Below, in pieces: positions 49,372-58,451 of a stretch of DNA of 64,000 nucleotides. The stretch covers positions 1 to 64,000 of the forward strand of contig MWTA01000010.1 in the NCBI GenBank assembly GCA_002050125.1, written 5' to 3'. Position numbers and translations under genes: made by a program. The notes under the pieces were generated by a model that saw nothing but the letters and a program-made list of their open reading frames with translations, was not told the DNA's origin and made no database searches. Each line of letters starts with the position of its first letter. The stretch's first letter is position 1. Origin of the DNA: Anaerolineae bacterium UTCFX2 (GTDB lineage: Bacteria; Chloroflexota; Anaerolineae; Anaerolineales; UBA4823).

Positions 49372-50955
49372 TTATTCGCTGCCCCGTTCAGCATGCAGGA
49401 AGATGTGACGCTCATAGGTGCTGGTCGTGCCTTCTTCGTTCAGCCAGAGGATGCGCATCGTGATCTTCTTTAGATTCTGCTGCCAGTCCTCGATGATGAT
49501 AAACGCCTGATTGTCTGCCGCGAGGCGGCCGCGGGCTACCATATCGTCCACGTAGTTGCCGTAGAACTGGAAGACCTCTTCAAACTGCGGGCAGCCGTAA
49601 CTCAGGGTGGGGCACATGTCCACCGAGGGTGTGACGTCCACTTCGTAGCTGCCGGCGACAAGCTGGTCGAACGGCACCTGGCGCAGCGGACCGACCCCTT
49701 CCTCAGGCGCCATATCCTGGATGATGCGCGTCGCGGCGTCCGACTCGATCCCGAACTGCGGCAGACCCATATAACTCAATACGACCAGCGTCAGCACAGC
49801 CAGAACGCCGATCGCGACTGCCACCGGACGCTTGTACATAGAGCGGTAGGGGTTGCGGTCGATGTAGGGCAAGCCGATCAAGAGCAGCGCTAACACGCCC
49901 GGGATCACCAAGCCCATGAGAATCTTGTCGCCCAGTTTGAGCATGCCCTGCAGCCACCAGAAATACCAGGGCGCTTTGGTGTCCAGGGGGGTCACTTGCG
50001 GGTTGGCGACCGATTCAAGCGGGGCGCGGTAGTTGAAAACCGTCACCGCCAACACCACGAGCAGCAAACCCAGGCTGACCAGGAACACCTCGTGCGTCAA
50101 GAGGTCGGGGATGAGGTCGATGCGCGATTTGGCGGCGCGCTTTTTCTCGGGCGAGATGTCGTCTTCCTCGATGTTGGCTGGCAGGGAGATGCTATGCTCG
50201 CGTGAGACTTTGTAATAATGAATGCTGATCACCAGGATGGCTGCAAACGGCAGCAAGACGACGTGCAGCAAGTAGAAGCGCAGCAAACCATCCGCGGCGA
50301 TATCTTGCGAGCCGCGCAGCAACAGGTTGAGCTGATTTCCGATCAACGGCGCGGCTTCTACCATGCTCGTGCCCACCGTCACCGCCCAGTAGGCAAGCTG
50401 ATCCCAGGGGAGCAGATAACCGCTGAAGCTGAGCAGCATGGTGATGCCGAGCAGCACCACGCCGGTGAGCCAGGTGAAAGAGCGATCCTTCTTATAAGAG
50501 CCGGTGAGATAAGTGCGCAGCATATGCAGGACGGTGAAAATCACCATCGCCTCCGCGCCGAAGCGGTGGATGTCGCGCAGCAACTGACCGTAAGGGACGT
50601 TCGTGAGCAGATCGATAATGGAGTCGTAGGCTTTTTCCGGTGAAGGGGTGTAATAAACCATCAGGATCAGGCCGGTGAAAAGTTCGACAAAGAAGAAAAA
50701 TGCGGTGAAAAAACCCAGGCGCCAGGTGTGGGTAAAAATTGTGCTGCCCAACTCGTAATAGCGCGGGCGGATGTGGAATAAGAAACTGGTCGTGTGGACC
50801 TTATAGCGCGGGTTGGGCTTTTCGGTCGGCGGGTCGCCGCGCATCACTGCCCGCAGTTCGTCGATCCCCAGCCCGGCGGTGATGATGCGCACGCGGTGGT
50901 CGATGGCTGCGAACGTTTTCTGGCGCAGGTCTTGCAGATTGAGGGATTTCAGCAT
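49372..50955 (-). CDS. Cytochrome b of a quinol:cytochrome c oxidoreductase, with C-terminal extension
   Basis: 527 residues. The N-terminal four-helix part has both heme-b pairs: HRFGAEAMVIFTVLH and HVVLLPFAAILVISIH (each His-x13-His). Further helices resemble subunit IV, so b6 and IV are one chain. After the last helix (around residue 395) comes a soluble extension of about 130 residues with two cysteines (DMCPTLSYGCPQF) that ordinary cytochromes b lack. The start is ATG 50955 with GAGA upstream; the frame beyond is the shadow of the Rieske gene. It oxidises menaquinol. Confidence 0.9.
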   Translation of the reverse strand: MLKSLNLQDLRQKTFAAIDHRVRIITAGLGIDELRAVMRGDPPTEKPNPRYKVHTTSFLFHIRPRYYELGSTIFTHTWRLGFFTAFFFFVELFTGLILMVYYTPSPEKAYDSIIDLLTNVPYGQLLRDIHRFGAEAMVIFTVLHMLRTYLTGSYKKDRSFTWLTGVVLLGITMLLSFSGYLLPWDQLAYWAVTVGTSMVEAAPLIGNQLNLLLRGSQDIAADGLLRFYLLHVVLLPFAAILVISIHYYKVSREHSISLPANIEEDDISPEKKRAAKSRIDLIPDLLTHEVFLVSLGLLLVVLAVTVFNYRAPLESVANPQVTPLDTKAPWYFWWLQGMLKLGDKILMGLVIPGVLALLLIGLPYIDRNPYRSMYKRPVAVAIGVLAVLTLVVLSYMGLPQFGIESDAATRIIQDMAPEEGVGPLRQVPFDQLVAGSYEVDVTPSVDMCPTLSYGCPQFEEVFQFYGNYVDDMVARGRLAADNQAFIIIEDWQQNLKKITMRILWLNEEGTTSTYERHIFLHAERGSE

Positions 50956-51014
50956 TTTGTGCTCTCCAAAATGAAGCTGACTCTCCGCAATGTGAATGGA
51001 GAAGCGGCTTTGAA

Positions 51015-51575
51015 CTAGCCGTGCGATTTGCCGGTGATGCGGCTGCCGGTGTTGACTCGGATCACCGCGTCGGGGTTGGCGGGCAGCGGCATCGGACCGC
51101 CGTCGGCTGGGGTTTGCGCCAGGACCTCGCCGGATGCCGGATCGATCGCCTGCATCACAAACCGGTCGAGTGAACGCGGCGCCGGTCCTTGAATGTAATC
51201 GCCATTCTTTTGGAACTGCGAGCCATGGCAGGGGCAAACGAATTTGAATTCCTGGTCTTTCCAGTTGAAAAGGCAGCCCAGATGGGTGCAGACTTTATAG
51301 AGCGCCAGCGTTCCTTCGGTGGTGTTCGAGAGCCAGAATTTCACTTTGGGGAAGTTCTCGGGACCGGCGTCCACCCCTGGCAGTTGGGAAGGCTTGCCAA
51401 TCGTGATCGTCCCGCCGAATTCGCCCTCCTTGAACCGGGGCATGGCAAACAGGTAAGTCAGCCCGGCGATGTTAACCGACAAGAATCCCAGCGATACAAG
51501 CCAGGCAAAGTTTAGAAATTCACGGCGGTTGATTGGTTTTTTTTCATCCGAGGATTGCGGCTCTTGCTTTGCCAT
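51015..51575 (-). CDS. Rieske iron-sulfur protein
   Basis: About 186 residues. The Tat-type N-terminus has [17 protein letters not shown] with one transmembrane helix. The [2Fe-2S] ligands are in CTHLGC and CPCHGS. It is the first gene of the operon with cytochrome b and two c cytochromes. The start is ATG 51575 with GGAG eight bases upstream; the in-frame TTG before it lacks such a site. Confidence 0.93.
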   Translation of the reverse strand: MAKQEPQSSDEKKPINRREFLNFAWLVSLGFLSVNIAGLTYLFAMPRFKEGEFGGTITIGKPSQLPGVDAGPENFPKVKFWLSNTTEGTLALYKVCTHLGCLFNWKDQEFKFVCPCHGSQFQKNGDYIQGPAPRSLDRFVMQAIDPASGEVLAQTPADGGPMPLPANPDAVIRVNTGSRITGKSHG

Positions 51576-51628
51576 GTTCTTGCTCCACAATTTCAATTCA
51601 GAGAATAGCGCCCTAATTTGTCCGCGGC

Positions 51629-51710
51629 ATTATAGCATACGCAAAACGCCTCAACAAGACAAAAATGGTCATTCGCCTATCCCATCGGCGGGTGATTCGG
51701 CTATCACCCG
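51629..51710 (-). promoter_or_regulatory. Rieske operon promoter and intergenic inverted repeat
   Basis: Minus strand: TTGTTG (51657-51652), 17 bases, TATAAT (51634-51629) with an extended -10 (TGC before it). Upstream lies a perfect 8-bp inverted repeat, CGGGTGAT-TCGGCT-ATCACCCG (51689-51710). A related direct repeat (ATTCGCCTATCCC / ATTCGGCTATCAC) covers the same area. On the plus strand a TATAAT at 51738-51743 serves the divergent gene, so the repeat sits between two promoters. Confidence 0.6.
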
Positions 51711-51786
51711 TTCTGGTTACCCGCGATCATCTCGGGGTATAATCTTGGCGACCGCCGGGTCGATCTTTTTGTTCTGGGAGGCATGC

Positions 51787-52158
51787 ATGAGCCTGGTCGA
51801 GATTCACGGACGCCTGGGAAACACCGCACTGTACTTCACGATCGCCATGGCGGTGTGGGCGTTTTGGCGCTTTTTCCGGCGTCAGGGCGTTGACAGCAAT
51901 TATTGGGGGGCAGTGGTCGTCATCCAGATCCTGTATTTGGTGCAGGGGGCGTTTGGCACGTTCCTCTACTTTAGCGGCATCGGCAACCTGACCGGCAGAT
52001 CGATGCACATTTTATATGGCATTGTCAGCGTGCTGGTGATCCCGGCGATTTTCATCTTTACGCGCGGCGAAGAATCGCGCCGCCCGATGCTGGCGTATGG
52101 GGCGGGGTTTTTATTCTTAACGGGCATCCTGTTGCGCAGCATCGTGACGGCTGGGTGA
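51787..52158 (+). CDS. Small four-helix membrane protein
   Basis: 123 residues with four hydrophobic helices and histidines near the ends of helices 1 and 3 (VEIHGRLGN; GRSMHILYGIV), which could bind heme b; no family is recognised with certainty. GGGAGG lies five bases before the ATG. It is divergent from the Rieske operon and followed by a molybdopterin-like protein gene after 53 bases, so a respiratory role is possible. Confidence 0.75.
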   Translation: MSLVEIHGRLGNTALYFTIAMAVWAFWRFFRRQGVDSNYWGAVVVIQILYLVQGAFGTFLYFSGIGNLTGRSMHILYGIVSVLVIPAIFIFTRGEESRRPMLAYGAGFLFLTGILLRSIVTAG

Positions 52159-52211
52159 GATGACCTGGCGTAAGCGGTGGACTGGCTTGCATCGCCCGAA
52201 TAACCCGCAAG

Positions 52212-54074
52212 ATGAATGACCGTCTGACGCGCGGCGATTTTCTGCGGCTGGCTGGCTTGGGCGGCGCGGCTGGGCTCCTCGCCGCGGCGGGCGGGTTCGC
52301 TCCGACTGCGCCAGAGCAGCTCCAACCCAGCCTGACAAGCCGTTTTTGGGGACCGCTGCGCCGCTGGCGGGGCGTCCCGCTGCCGGCTTTCCCAATCTCC
52401 TGGAAAGCGGCTGTCGCCGAGGTCGCGGCGATCTTCCGGGCGTACGCCCCGCAAGAGATCGCCTTTCTGGTCGGGCTGTATCCAGATCATCTCCACCGCC
52501 TGGCGCGCCTGACAGCGCACAGCCTGGGCGGGGTGAACGTGCTGCGTTACAGCCCCAATTCGGGCTTCGAGGCGCGCGTGACCCTGCTGGACGCCTGCCA
52601 GAAGTTGTACGGCTATGCCGGCGTGCCCGTTTTCGACCTTTCAACCGCTGAGGTGATCTTCTCGTTTGGCGCGAGCTTCTGCGAGTCGTGGCTGGCGCCC
52701 ATATCACCCGAGTTGGCGGTCGAGAATGAAGCGGCTTGGGCGCGGATCGATCCTGCGGCGCATGTGGTGCAGTTCGAAACCCGGCGCTCCCCGGCTGCGG
52801 AACTGGCTGACGAGTGGATCCCGATTCGTCCCGGCGCCGAGGCGCTGCTGGCTCGCACGCTGGCGCGGCTGGCTCGGCGTTCGCTGGGCGAGCGCGATTT
52901 GCACTCCGCCGCCGCGCAGACCGGCGTGCCAGCCGGCGAGCTTCGGCGCTTAGCCCGGCTCTTCTTTGGCGCTCACCGGCGGCTGGCGCTGCCCGGCGGG
53001 GCGGCGCTCGCCGTCGAAGGCGGGCTGCCGGCGGCTGAATGGATCCTGAATTTGAACCAGGCGGGAGACGGCTCGCTAGGTTCCTCCGGCTTCTTTCTGG
53101 CGCCGCCCGCCGCGGATTACCCCGAACTGACGAGCCGTCCGGCGAGCGCCGCCGAGATTTTGGCGCTGGTCAAGAACATCGAACTCGGGCGCGTCAAGGC
53201 GCTTTTTGTGCATGGGGTCGATCCGCTGAGGGTCTTGCCGCGCGCCTATGGTTTTGCGGGGGCGCTGCAACAGGTCGAACGGCTGGTCAGCTTTGCCACA
53301 TTTCCAGACCTGCTGTCCAGTCAGGCGGATCTGATCCTGCCGGATCACGCCCCGGGCGAAGCGTGGGGTTATCAAACCGCGCTGCACCGGGCGGATTGGG
53401 GCTGGGTGGAGGCGCTCCGCCCGGCATCCCCCCCGCGTTTCAACACCCGCGCCACAGCCGATGTGCTGCTGCAAGCCTGGCGGGCTTCCGGCGGGCGGAG
53501 CGGCGCACTCGATTTCGAGGATGAGCAGGATTTCCTGTCTCGTTCGGCGGCGGCGTTTGAAGCGGGCGGGCGCGCCTATCACCGCGCCGAAGGCGGCGAC
53601 CTGACCCCGCCTTGGGCGGCGCCGGGCGGCTGGGGCTACGCCGAGCCTCGACGTTTTCCGCCGGTGACGCTGACGCTCCCTACCCAGGCTGTCTCAGCGT
53701 CGGCTGCAGAAGTAGCAAGCTTGCCGGATGGGGTTTTTCGCCTGCTACTCTACCCCGCAGCCGGGGAGCGCGAACGACCGTCGGGCGATCCCCTGGCGGA
53801 GATCCACCCGCAGCGCGCCGCCCGCCTCGGCTTTGCGCCGGGCGACCCCGGATGGGTGCGCACCGCTGCGGGCGCGCTGCGCGTGAGCGTGTCACTCAAC
53901 CCGCACCTGCACCCAGACGGCTTAGCCTTGCCGGTGGATTGGGCTGCTTACGAAAGCGATCCTGGTGCTGAAACTGGTCTGCTGCGCCCGCTGGACCTGA
54001 TCGGGCTGGCTCAAAACGAATCGGGGGACTTGATCACGGCTGGCGCGCTGGCGCGCCTCGAACATTTAGCCTGA
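52212..54074 (+). CDS. Molybdopterin-oxidoreductase-like protein lacking visible cofactor ligands (ActB/NuoG-like)
   Basis: 620 residues. The N-terminus resembles a Tat signal but has RG for RR (LTRGDFLRLAGLGG). The body matches the molybdopterin fold (VIFSFGASFCESW; NIELGRVKALFVHGVDPL; LLSSQADLILPDHAPGEAWGYQTA), most like the cofactor-free molybdopterin-like half of alternative complex III ActB. There is no N-terminal Cys cluster for a [4Fe-4S] site and no obvious Mo-ligand residue. It is probably a structural or vestigial respiratory subunit. No ribosome-binding site precedes the ATG. Confidence 0.72.
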   Translation: MNDRLTRGDFLRLAGLGGAAGLLAAAGGFAPTAPEQLQPSLTSRFWGPLRRWRGVPLPAFPISWKAAVAEVAAIFRAYAPQEIAFLVGLYPDHLHRLARLTAHSLGGVNVLRYSPNSGFEARVTLLDACQKLYGYAGVPVFDLSTAEVIFSFGASFCESWLAPISPELAVENEAAWARIDPAAHVVQFETRRSPAAELADEWIPIRPGAEALLARTLARLARRSLGERDLHSAAAQTGVPAGELRRLARLFFGAHRRLALPGGAALAVEGGLPAAEWILNLNQAGDGSLGSSGFFLAPPAADYPELTSRPASAAEILALVKNIELGRVKALFVHGVDPLRVLPRAYGFAGALQQVERLVSFATFPDLLSSQADLILPDHAPGEAWGYQTALHRADWGWVEALRPASPPRFNTRATADVLLQAWRASGGRSGALDFEDEQDFLSRSAAAFEAGGRAYHRAEGGDLTPPWAAPGGWGYAEPRRFPPVTLTLPTQAVSASAAEVASLPDGVFRLLLYPAAGERERPSGDPLAEIHPQRAARLGFAPGDPGWVRTAAGALRVSVSLNPHLHPDGLALPVDWAAYESDPGAETGLLRPLDLIGLAQNESGDLITAGALARLEHLA

Positions 54075-54251
54075 GGGTGTAAGACAATTTCCCTTGTGCG
54101 AATGAATTTTCTTGTGAATTGATTGAAAGTTCAGCGCGGACTGGGCAATAAAGTATCATCGGGGGCGAAGAACGAAGAGATATCTTCTTGATGTCATGAC
54201 TTTAATCTTTAAGTAGCAATAGAGCTATATTCTATGGCTCGATGCAAACTA

Positions 54252-54914
54252 TTATTTACAAGTGGAGTTGATATAGGCGACCTCCCCTTGATAGCGCTTG
54301 TTCTCAGCCTTTATTGCTGCCTCTAATTGTTGGTTTTGCGCTTTCAATTTTCTCTGGTATTCAACAACCCCAATCGCGTCACGCCTACCAACCGCCTGGT
54401 CGATCATCGATTGATAGAAGTCAATTAGCGGCCTATAAATTTGATCTATTTTTGCCAAATTATACTGATGTGTGGACTTCGCATAGCTTAACTGTGCAGC
54501 ACAATTATTCGAATTTTGTTGATTTACTGGTGGTGGTGGAGGATTGTTTTGAGGTTGTGGATTGGGTACAGGCGTGTTCGGAATTTTCCGAATCACTGTC
54601 ACCGGTGTTATAGATGGGTAAATCGCTGGCGTTGGTGTGTTTACTACAATCCTTGTGACTGATAAATCTAGAGATTCTTCTGGAGAGGACGTGGCGGCAG
54701 GCATTTCAGTTGGAAATTGTGTAGGCAGTGCAAATGTTGGAAGATCAATAAATGTAGTAGACAGCGGTTCAATCTTAGCAGCAGATTTCTCGTCACCGAT
54801 AATTGATTGCGAACCGGAAGAAATAAAAATCAACCCAAATCCAAATACAAACAAGCCCATCACCAGAAAAGCCAAAAAAATCAGTATAAGCTTCTGGTTT
54901 TTTGAGAATTTCAT
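54252..54914 (-). CDS. Membrane-anchored protein of unknown function, AT-rich
   Basis: 220 residues: one N-terminal transmembrane helix, a Thr/Pro/Asn stalk (about 60-135), and a C-terminal coiled-coil-like region (about 140-220; many Gln, Ala, Lys) bounded by two cysteines (NNCAAQ, NSTCK). No family is recognised. Base composition is clearly lower in GC than the rest of the window. AGGAGGG precedes the ATG. The 177 bases between it and the previous gene hold nothing clear. Confidence 0.7.
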   Translation of the reverse strand: MKFSKNQKLILIFLAFLVMGLFVFGFGLIFISSGSQSIIGDEKSAAKIEPLSTTFIDLPTFALPTQFPTEMPAATSSPEESLDLSVTRIVVNTPTPAIYPSITPVTVIRKIPNTPVPNPQPQNNPPPPPVNQQNSNNCAAQLSYAKSTHQYNLAKIDQIYRPLIDFYQSMIDQAVGRRDAIGVVEYQRKLKAQNQQLEAAIKAENKRYQGEVAYINSTCK

Positions 54915-55046
54915 TTCTTTACCCTCCTGAGGATCTTTACGCCGGTAGACACGTTACCGTAAACACTTTCCTCGATACTATAATCATATATCAAAAACAG
55001 CGTAGCATCGCTTACAGTCTGGCAAGGCATTCGACAATTAATAACA

Positions 55047-55099
55047 AAAGTAGCCGCAAAAACCTCATCCAAAAAGATGCGATGATTCTCGGCTACTTT
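55047..55099 (-). terminator. Hairpin downstream of tRNA-Ser
   Basis: AAAGTAGCCG (55047-55056) pairs perfectly with CGGCTACTTT (55090-55099); the 33-base loop holds a smaller CATC/GATG stem. On the minus strand it ends in TTTTG, so it may terminate the tRNA transcript. Confidence 0.5.
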
Positions 55100-55108
55100 A
55101 GTAGCTTT

Positions 55109-55198
55109 TGGCGGAGAGGGCGGGATTCGAACCCGCGAACCCTTGCGGGTTACACGCTCTCCAGGCGTGCGCGTTAGGCCAGACTACGCAACCTCTCC
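55109..55198 (-). tRNA. tRNA-Ser (anticodon GGA)
   Basis: A 90-base class II tRNA on the minus strand. Acceptor stem GGAGAGG/CCTCTCC; anticodon loop CTGGAGA between CACGC and GCGTG; long variable arm (AACCC/GGGTT); T-arm GCGGG-TTCGAAT-CCCGC. G73 and the 3' CCA are encoded. Confidence 0.97.
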
Positions 55199-55301
55199 AC
55201 TTGATCCGAACTATTCAGTTTTCTGCCAAAAGGCGCAGGGGATTATACTATGAATCCCCAAGCCACGTTCAACCCGTTGATATTAAAAAGTCTCAATAGG
55301 T

Positions 55302-56627
55302 TCAAGCCGGATACAACTTATCTGTCAATTCGGGGGTGTAGCGCTCCACGATCTCGGTCGAGATGCTGTTCCCGCGGCAGATCTCGGCGTACAGATCCGC
55401 GCTGGGGCGTTTGCGGCGCGCCAGCGTTTCGATGTCCAGTTCCCACAACCCGAAGCGCTGCGACCAGCCGCGCTCCCACTCGAAATTGTCCACTAGCGAC
55501 CAGTGGAAATAACCCTTGATGGGATAGTTGTAATTGAGCGCCCGCCACACCTGGTGCAGGTGCTCCACCAGATAGCGCGGCCGCAGGCTGTCTTGGCTGT
55601 CGTTGACCCCGTTTTCGGTGATGACGATCGGCAGGTCGTAGCTGTGACACCACTCCAGCGCCCGGAAAAGCCCCTGCGGGACGATGGCGATGAACCCACC
55701 CTGGCTGATCTCAGCCTGCGGATCGTAAAAGCGGCGCGCGAACATCTCTCCCGGGCGGCTCGGGCTGAACGCGACCAGTTCCTCGGTATAGTAATTGAGC
55801 CCCAGATAATCCTGCGTGTCTTTGGCTTCCGGGATGCTTACCGCGCCGAAAGGGAAGCGCAATTTGCCGGTTTGCAAGGCGCGCGGGAACGCGTCGTTGA
55901 GATAATCGTGAAGCAGGCGCGCCGCCAGCCGGTCGAGCGGCGAGCCGGACGCCGGGCGAAAACCGCGGTAGTACTGGGCAATCCCCACCCGCGCCGTGGG
56001 CTGGACCTCCTTGATCGCCCGGTAGGCGGCGGCGTGCGCCCGCGCCAGGTTCGCCAGCACCCGCCCGGCAGCCTTCAGATCTTTTTTGCCGGGTGGAAAA
56101 TCGCCAAACAGATAGGAGAGAATCGCATACAGGTTGGGCTCGTTGATCGTCACCCACAGATTGCAATAGTCTCGCAGCGCCTCGACTGTCTTGCGGGCAT
56201 AAGCCGCGAAAAACTCGACCGCCTGCTCGTTCTCCCAGCCGCCGCGTTCAGCCAGCCAGAGCGGATCGGTGAAGTGATGCAGCGTGATCAGGGCGGTCAT
56301 ATTGAGATCGTTGAGGCGGCGCGCCATCGCGCGGTAACGCTCGAGGGCGTCCTCGTCCCATTTGTCCGGCTGGGGGTGCACCCGGCTCCATTCGATCGAA
56401 AAGCGGTGGGCATTTTGCGCGGATTCGGCGGCGCGCTCGAAGTCGTCGCGCCAGCGCCCGCCCCACCAGTCGCAGGCGGGACCGGATCGATCCCCGTTCA
56501 GGATCTTGCCCGGCTGCTGCTCCCAGGCCCACCACTGATTGTTGCGGTTGTAGCCCTCCACCTGGTGCGATGAGGTGGCAGTTCCCCACAAGAAGCCGCG
56601 CGGGAAGTGATATGTGGCGCTTGGCAT
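55302..56627 (-). CDS. Glycoside hydrolase family 1 (beta-glucosidase-type)
   Basis: 441 residues. TIM-barrel GH1 signatures: N-terminal FLWGTATSSHQVEG, acid/base Glu in TINEPN, nucleophile Glu in VITENG, and aglycone-site HWSLVDNFEWERG near the C-terminus. It hydrolyses beta-glucosides or beta-galactosides. There is no signal peptide, so it is cytoplasmic. The start is ATG 56627 with GGGAG eight bases upstream. A TATAAT upstream overlaps the divergent thiolase promoter. Confidence 0.94.
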   Translation of the reverse strand: MPSATYHFPRGFLWGTATSSHQVEGYNRNNQWWAWEQQPGKILNGDRSGPACDWWGGRWRDDFERAAESAQNAHRFSIEWSRVHPQPDKWDEDALERYRAMARRLNDLNMTALITLHHFTDPLWLAERGGWENEQAVEFFAAYARKTVEALRDYCNLWVTINEPNLYAILSYLFGDFPPGKKDLKAAGRVLANLARAHAAAYRAIKEVQPTARVGIAQYYRGFRPASGSPLDRLAARLLHDYLNDAFPRALQTGKLRFPFGAVSIPEAKDTQDYLGLNYYTEELVAFSPSRPGEMFARRFYDPQAEISQGGFIAIVPQGLFRALEWCHSYDLPIVITENGVNDSQDSLRPRYLVEHLHQVWRALNYNYPIKGYFHWSLVDNFEWERGWSQRFGLWELDIETLARRKRPSADLYAEICRGNSISTEIVERYTPELTDKLYPA

Positions 56628-56704
56628 GCTGAACTCCCTCGTCAAGTTTTTTATGGTATCCTCGAGATTATAAAGTAAATGTGCTGGCGCTGGAGGAGAC
56701 TGGC

Positions 56705-57841
56705 ATGAGCGAGGCGTATATCATTTCTGCCGTACGTACGCCGGTGGCTTTGGGCAAACCGCAAGGCGGCTTGAACCCGATCGCGCCGGTTGATCTGACC
56801 GCGTTGGTGATGGCAGAAGCCGTGCGCCGCGGCGGCGCACGCCCAGCCTGGGTGGAGGACGTGGTGTGGGGCTGCGTCACGCCCATCGGCGACCAGGGGG
56901 CTAACCTGGCGCGCCTGGCGGCGCTCAAAGCCGGCTTTCCGGTCGAGACGCCAGCGGTGACGCTCAACCGCATGTGCGGTTCGGCGCAGCAGGCGGTGCA
57001 CTTTGCCGCCCAGGCGGTGCTGACGGGGGACATGCACCTGGTGCTCGCAGGCGGGACGGAGATGATGTCGCACCAACCTCTAGGGGCGGACTACCCCGCC
57101 GCATGGCCTCGGGATTTCCCCTACGAACTGGTGCACCAGGGGGTCAGCGCGGAGTTGATGGCGCAGAAATGGGCGCTCGACCGCCCCGCGCTGGACGATT
57201 TCGCCTACCAGAGCCACCTGCGCGCGATGAACGCCATCCAAACCGGACGGTTCGAAAGCCAGATCCTGCCGGTGCGGCGCCCCGACGGACGGGAGGTCCG
57301 CTGCGATGAGGGCGTGCGCATGCCGCCCGACCGCGCTAAGATGGCTGCGCTGAAGCCCGCCTTCAAGCCGGATGGGGTGATTACGGCGGGTAATTCCTCT
57401 CAGATCAGCGACGGCGCGGCGGCGCTGCTGGTCGCCTCGCCGGAGGCAGTGGGACGTTACAACCTCGCCCCGCGGGCGCGGGTTCTCGCGCGCATCGTGG
57501 TCGGCTCCGACCCGGTCTTAATGCTGGATGGACCCATCCCTGCCACCCGCAAGGCGCTCAAAGCAGCCGGTCTGGAGCTTGAGCAGATGGACGTGATCGA
57601 GATCAACGAGGCGTTTGCCTCGGTGGTGTTGGCTTGGGCGAAAGAACTAGGCGTGGATGATTTCACGCGCGTGAATCCGAACGGCGGCGCGATTGCGCTT
57701 GGTCATCCGCTGGGCGCGACCGGCGCGGTGCTGATGACCAAGCTGCTCTACGAGCTGGAACGCACGGACGGCAGGTTTGGCTTGCAAGTCATGTGCATCG
57801 GACACGGCATGGCGACCGCCACGATCCTGGAGCGGCTGTGA
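56705..57841 (+). CDS. Acetyl-CoA acetyltransferase / thiolase
   Basis: 378 residues. Nucleophile Cys in NRMCGSAQQ; NEAFA and GGAIALGHPLGATGA supply the catalytic histidines. The C-terminal Cys motif reads MCIGHGMATATI, with GHG for the usual GGG, a mild variant. It makes or cleaves 3-ketoacyl-CoA. The start is ATG 56705 with GGAGGAG upstream. Its stop overlaps the folK start (GTGA), an unexpected link to folate synthesis. Confidence 0.92.
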   Translation: MSEAYIISAVRTPVALGKPQGGLNPIAPVDLTALVMAEAVRRGGARPAWVEDVVWGCVTPIGDQGANLARLAALKAGFPVETPAVTLNRMCGSAQQAVHFAAQAVLTGDMHLVLAGGTEMMSHQPLGADYPAAWPRDFPYELVHQGVSAELMAQKWALDRPALDDFAYQSHLRAMNAIQTGRFESQILPVRRPDGREVRCDEGVRMPPDRAKMAALKPAFKPDGVITAGNSSQISDGAAALLVASPEAVGRYNLAPRARVLARIVVGSDPVLMLDGPIPATRKALKAAGLELEQMDVIEINEAFASVVLAWAKELGVDDFTRVNPNGGAIALGHPLGATGAVLMTKLLYELERTDGRFGLQVMCIGHGMATATILERL

Positions 57842-58323
57842 GCGGGGTCATCTATCTCAGCCTGGGGTCGAACCTGGGCGACCGCCAGGCGAACCTGGAG
57901 GCGGCAATCCGCGAATTGGAACCCCAGGTGCACGCGCTGGCGGCGTCCGCGATTTATGAAACGCCTCCCTGGGGTTATCTCGACCAGCCGAAATTCCTGA
58001 ACATGGCGCTCGAAGCGCAAACCGACCTGGCGCCGCTCGATCTGCTGAAGTTTTTGAAGAAACTGGAGACCCAGTTGGGACGCCGTCCGGGCGAACACTA
58101 TGGGCCGCGGGTGATCGACATCGACATCCTCTTATACGACAGCCTGATCCTGAGCCAGCCCGGGTTGGAGATCCCCCATCCACACCTGGCGGAGCGGGCT
58201 TTTGTGCTCGTGCCGCTGGCGGAAATTGCGCCCGCGCTGCGCCACCCGGCGCTGGGACAAACGATGCAGCAACTGCTGGAACAGATCGACAGCCAGGACA
58301 TTCAGCGTTATGCAGCGCGTTGA
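57838..58323 (+). CDS. folK: 2-amino-4-hydroxy-6-hydroxymethyldihydropteridine pyrophosphokinase
   Basis: 161 residues. Signatures YLSLGSNLGDRQANL, YETPPWGYLDQPKFLN and the HPPK motif GPRVIDIDILLYD; then IPHPHLAERAFVLVPL. It transfers pyrophosphate to the pterin before FolP. The GTG start overlaps the thiolase stop. Downstream is a TCCCCAG/CTGGGGA hairpin (about 58326-58351) without a T-run. Confidence 0.95.
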   Translation: MSGVIYLSLGSNLGDRQANLEAAIRELEPQVHALAASAIYETPPWGYLDQPKFLNMALEAQTDLAPLDLLKFLKKLETQLGRRPGEHYGPRVIDIDILLYDSLILSQPGLEIPHPHLAERAFVLVPLAEIAPALRHPALGQTMQQLLEQIDSQDIQRYAAR

Positions 58324-58451
58324 CGTTCCCCAGCAGCAGACATCCCTGGGGAAAACCAAGTGGATTACGCTCTAATCGGATTAAAAAAGGGTAAAATAAG
58401 TCTTCCAAAGACGATCTAAACGACATAACAACAAGACGGAGATTTACGATC

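Noticed and set aside
54075-55198. Integrated element using tRNA-Ser as attachment site
   Set aside because: No integrase gene and no direct repeat of the tRNA 3' end were found on the other side of the AT-rich stretch.
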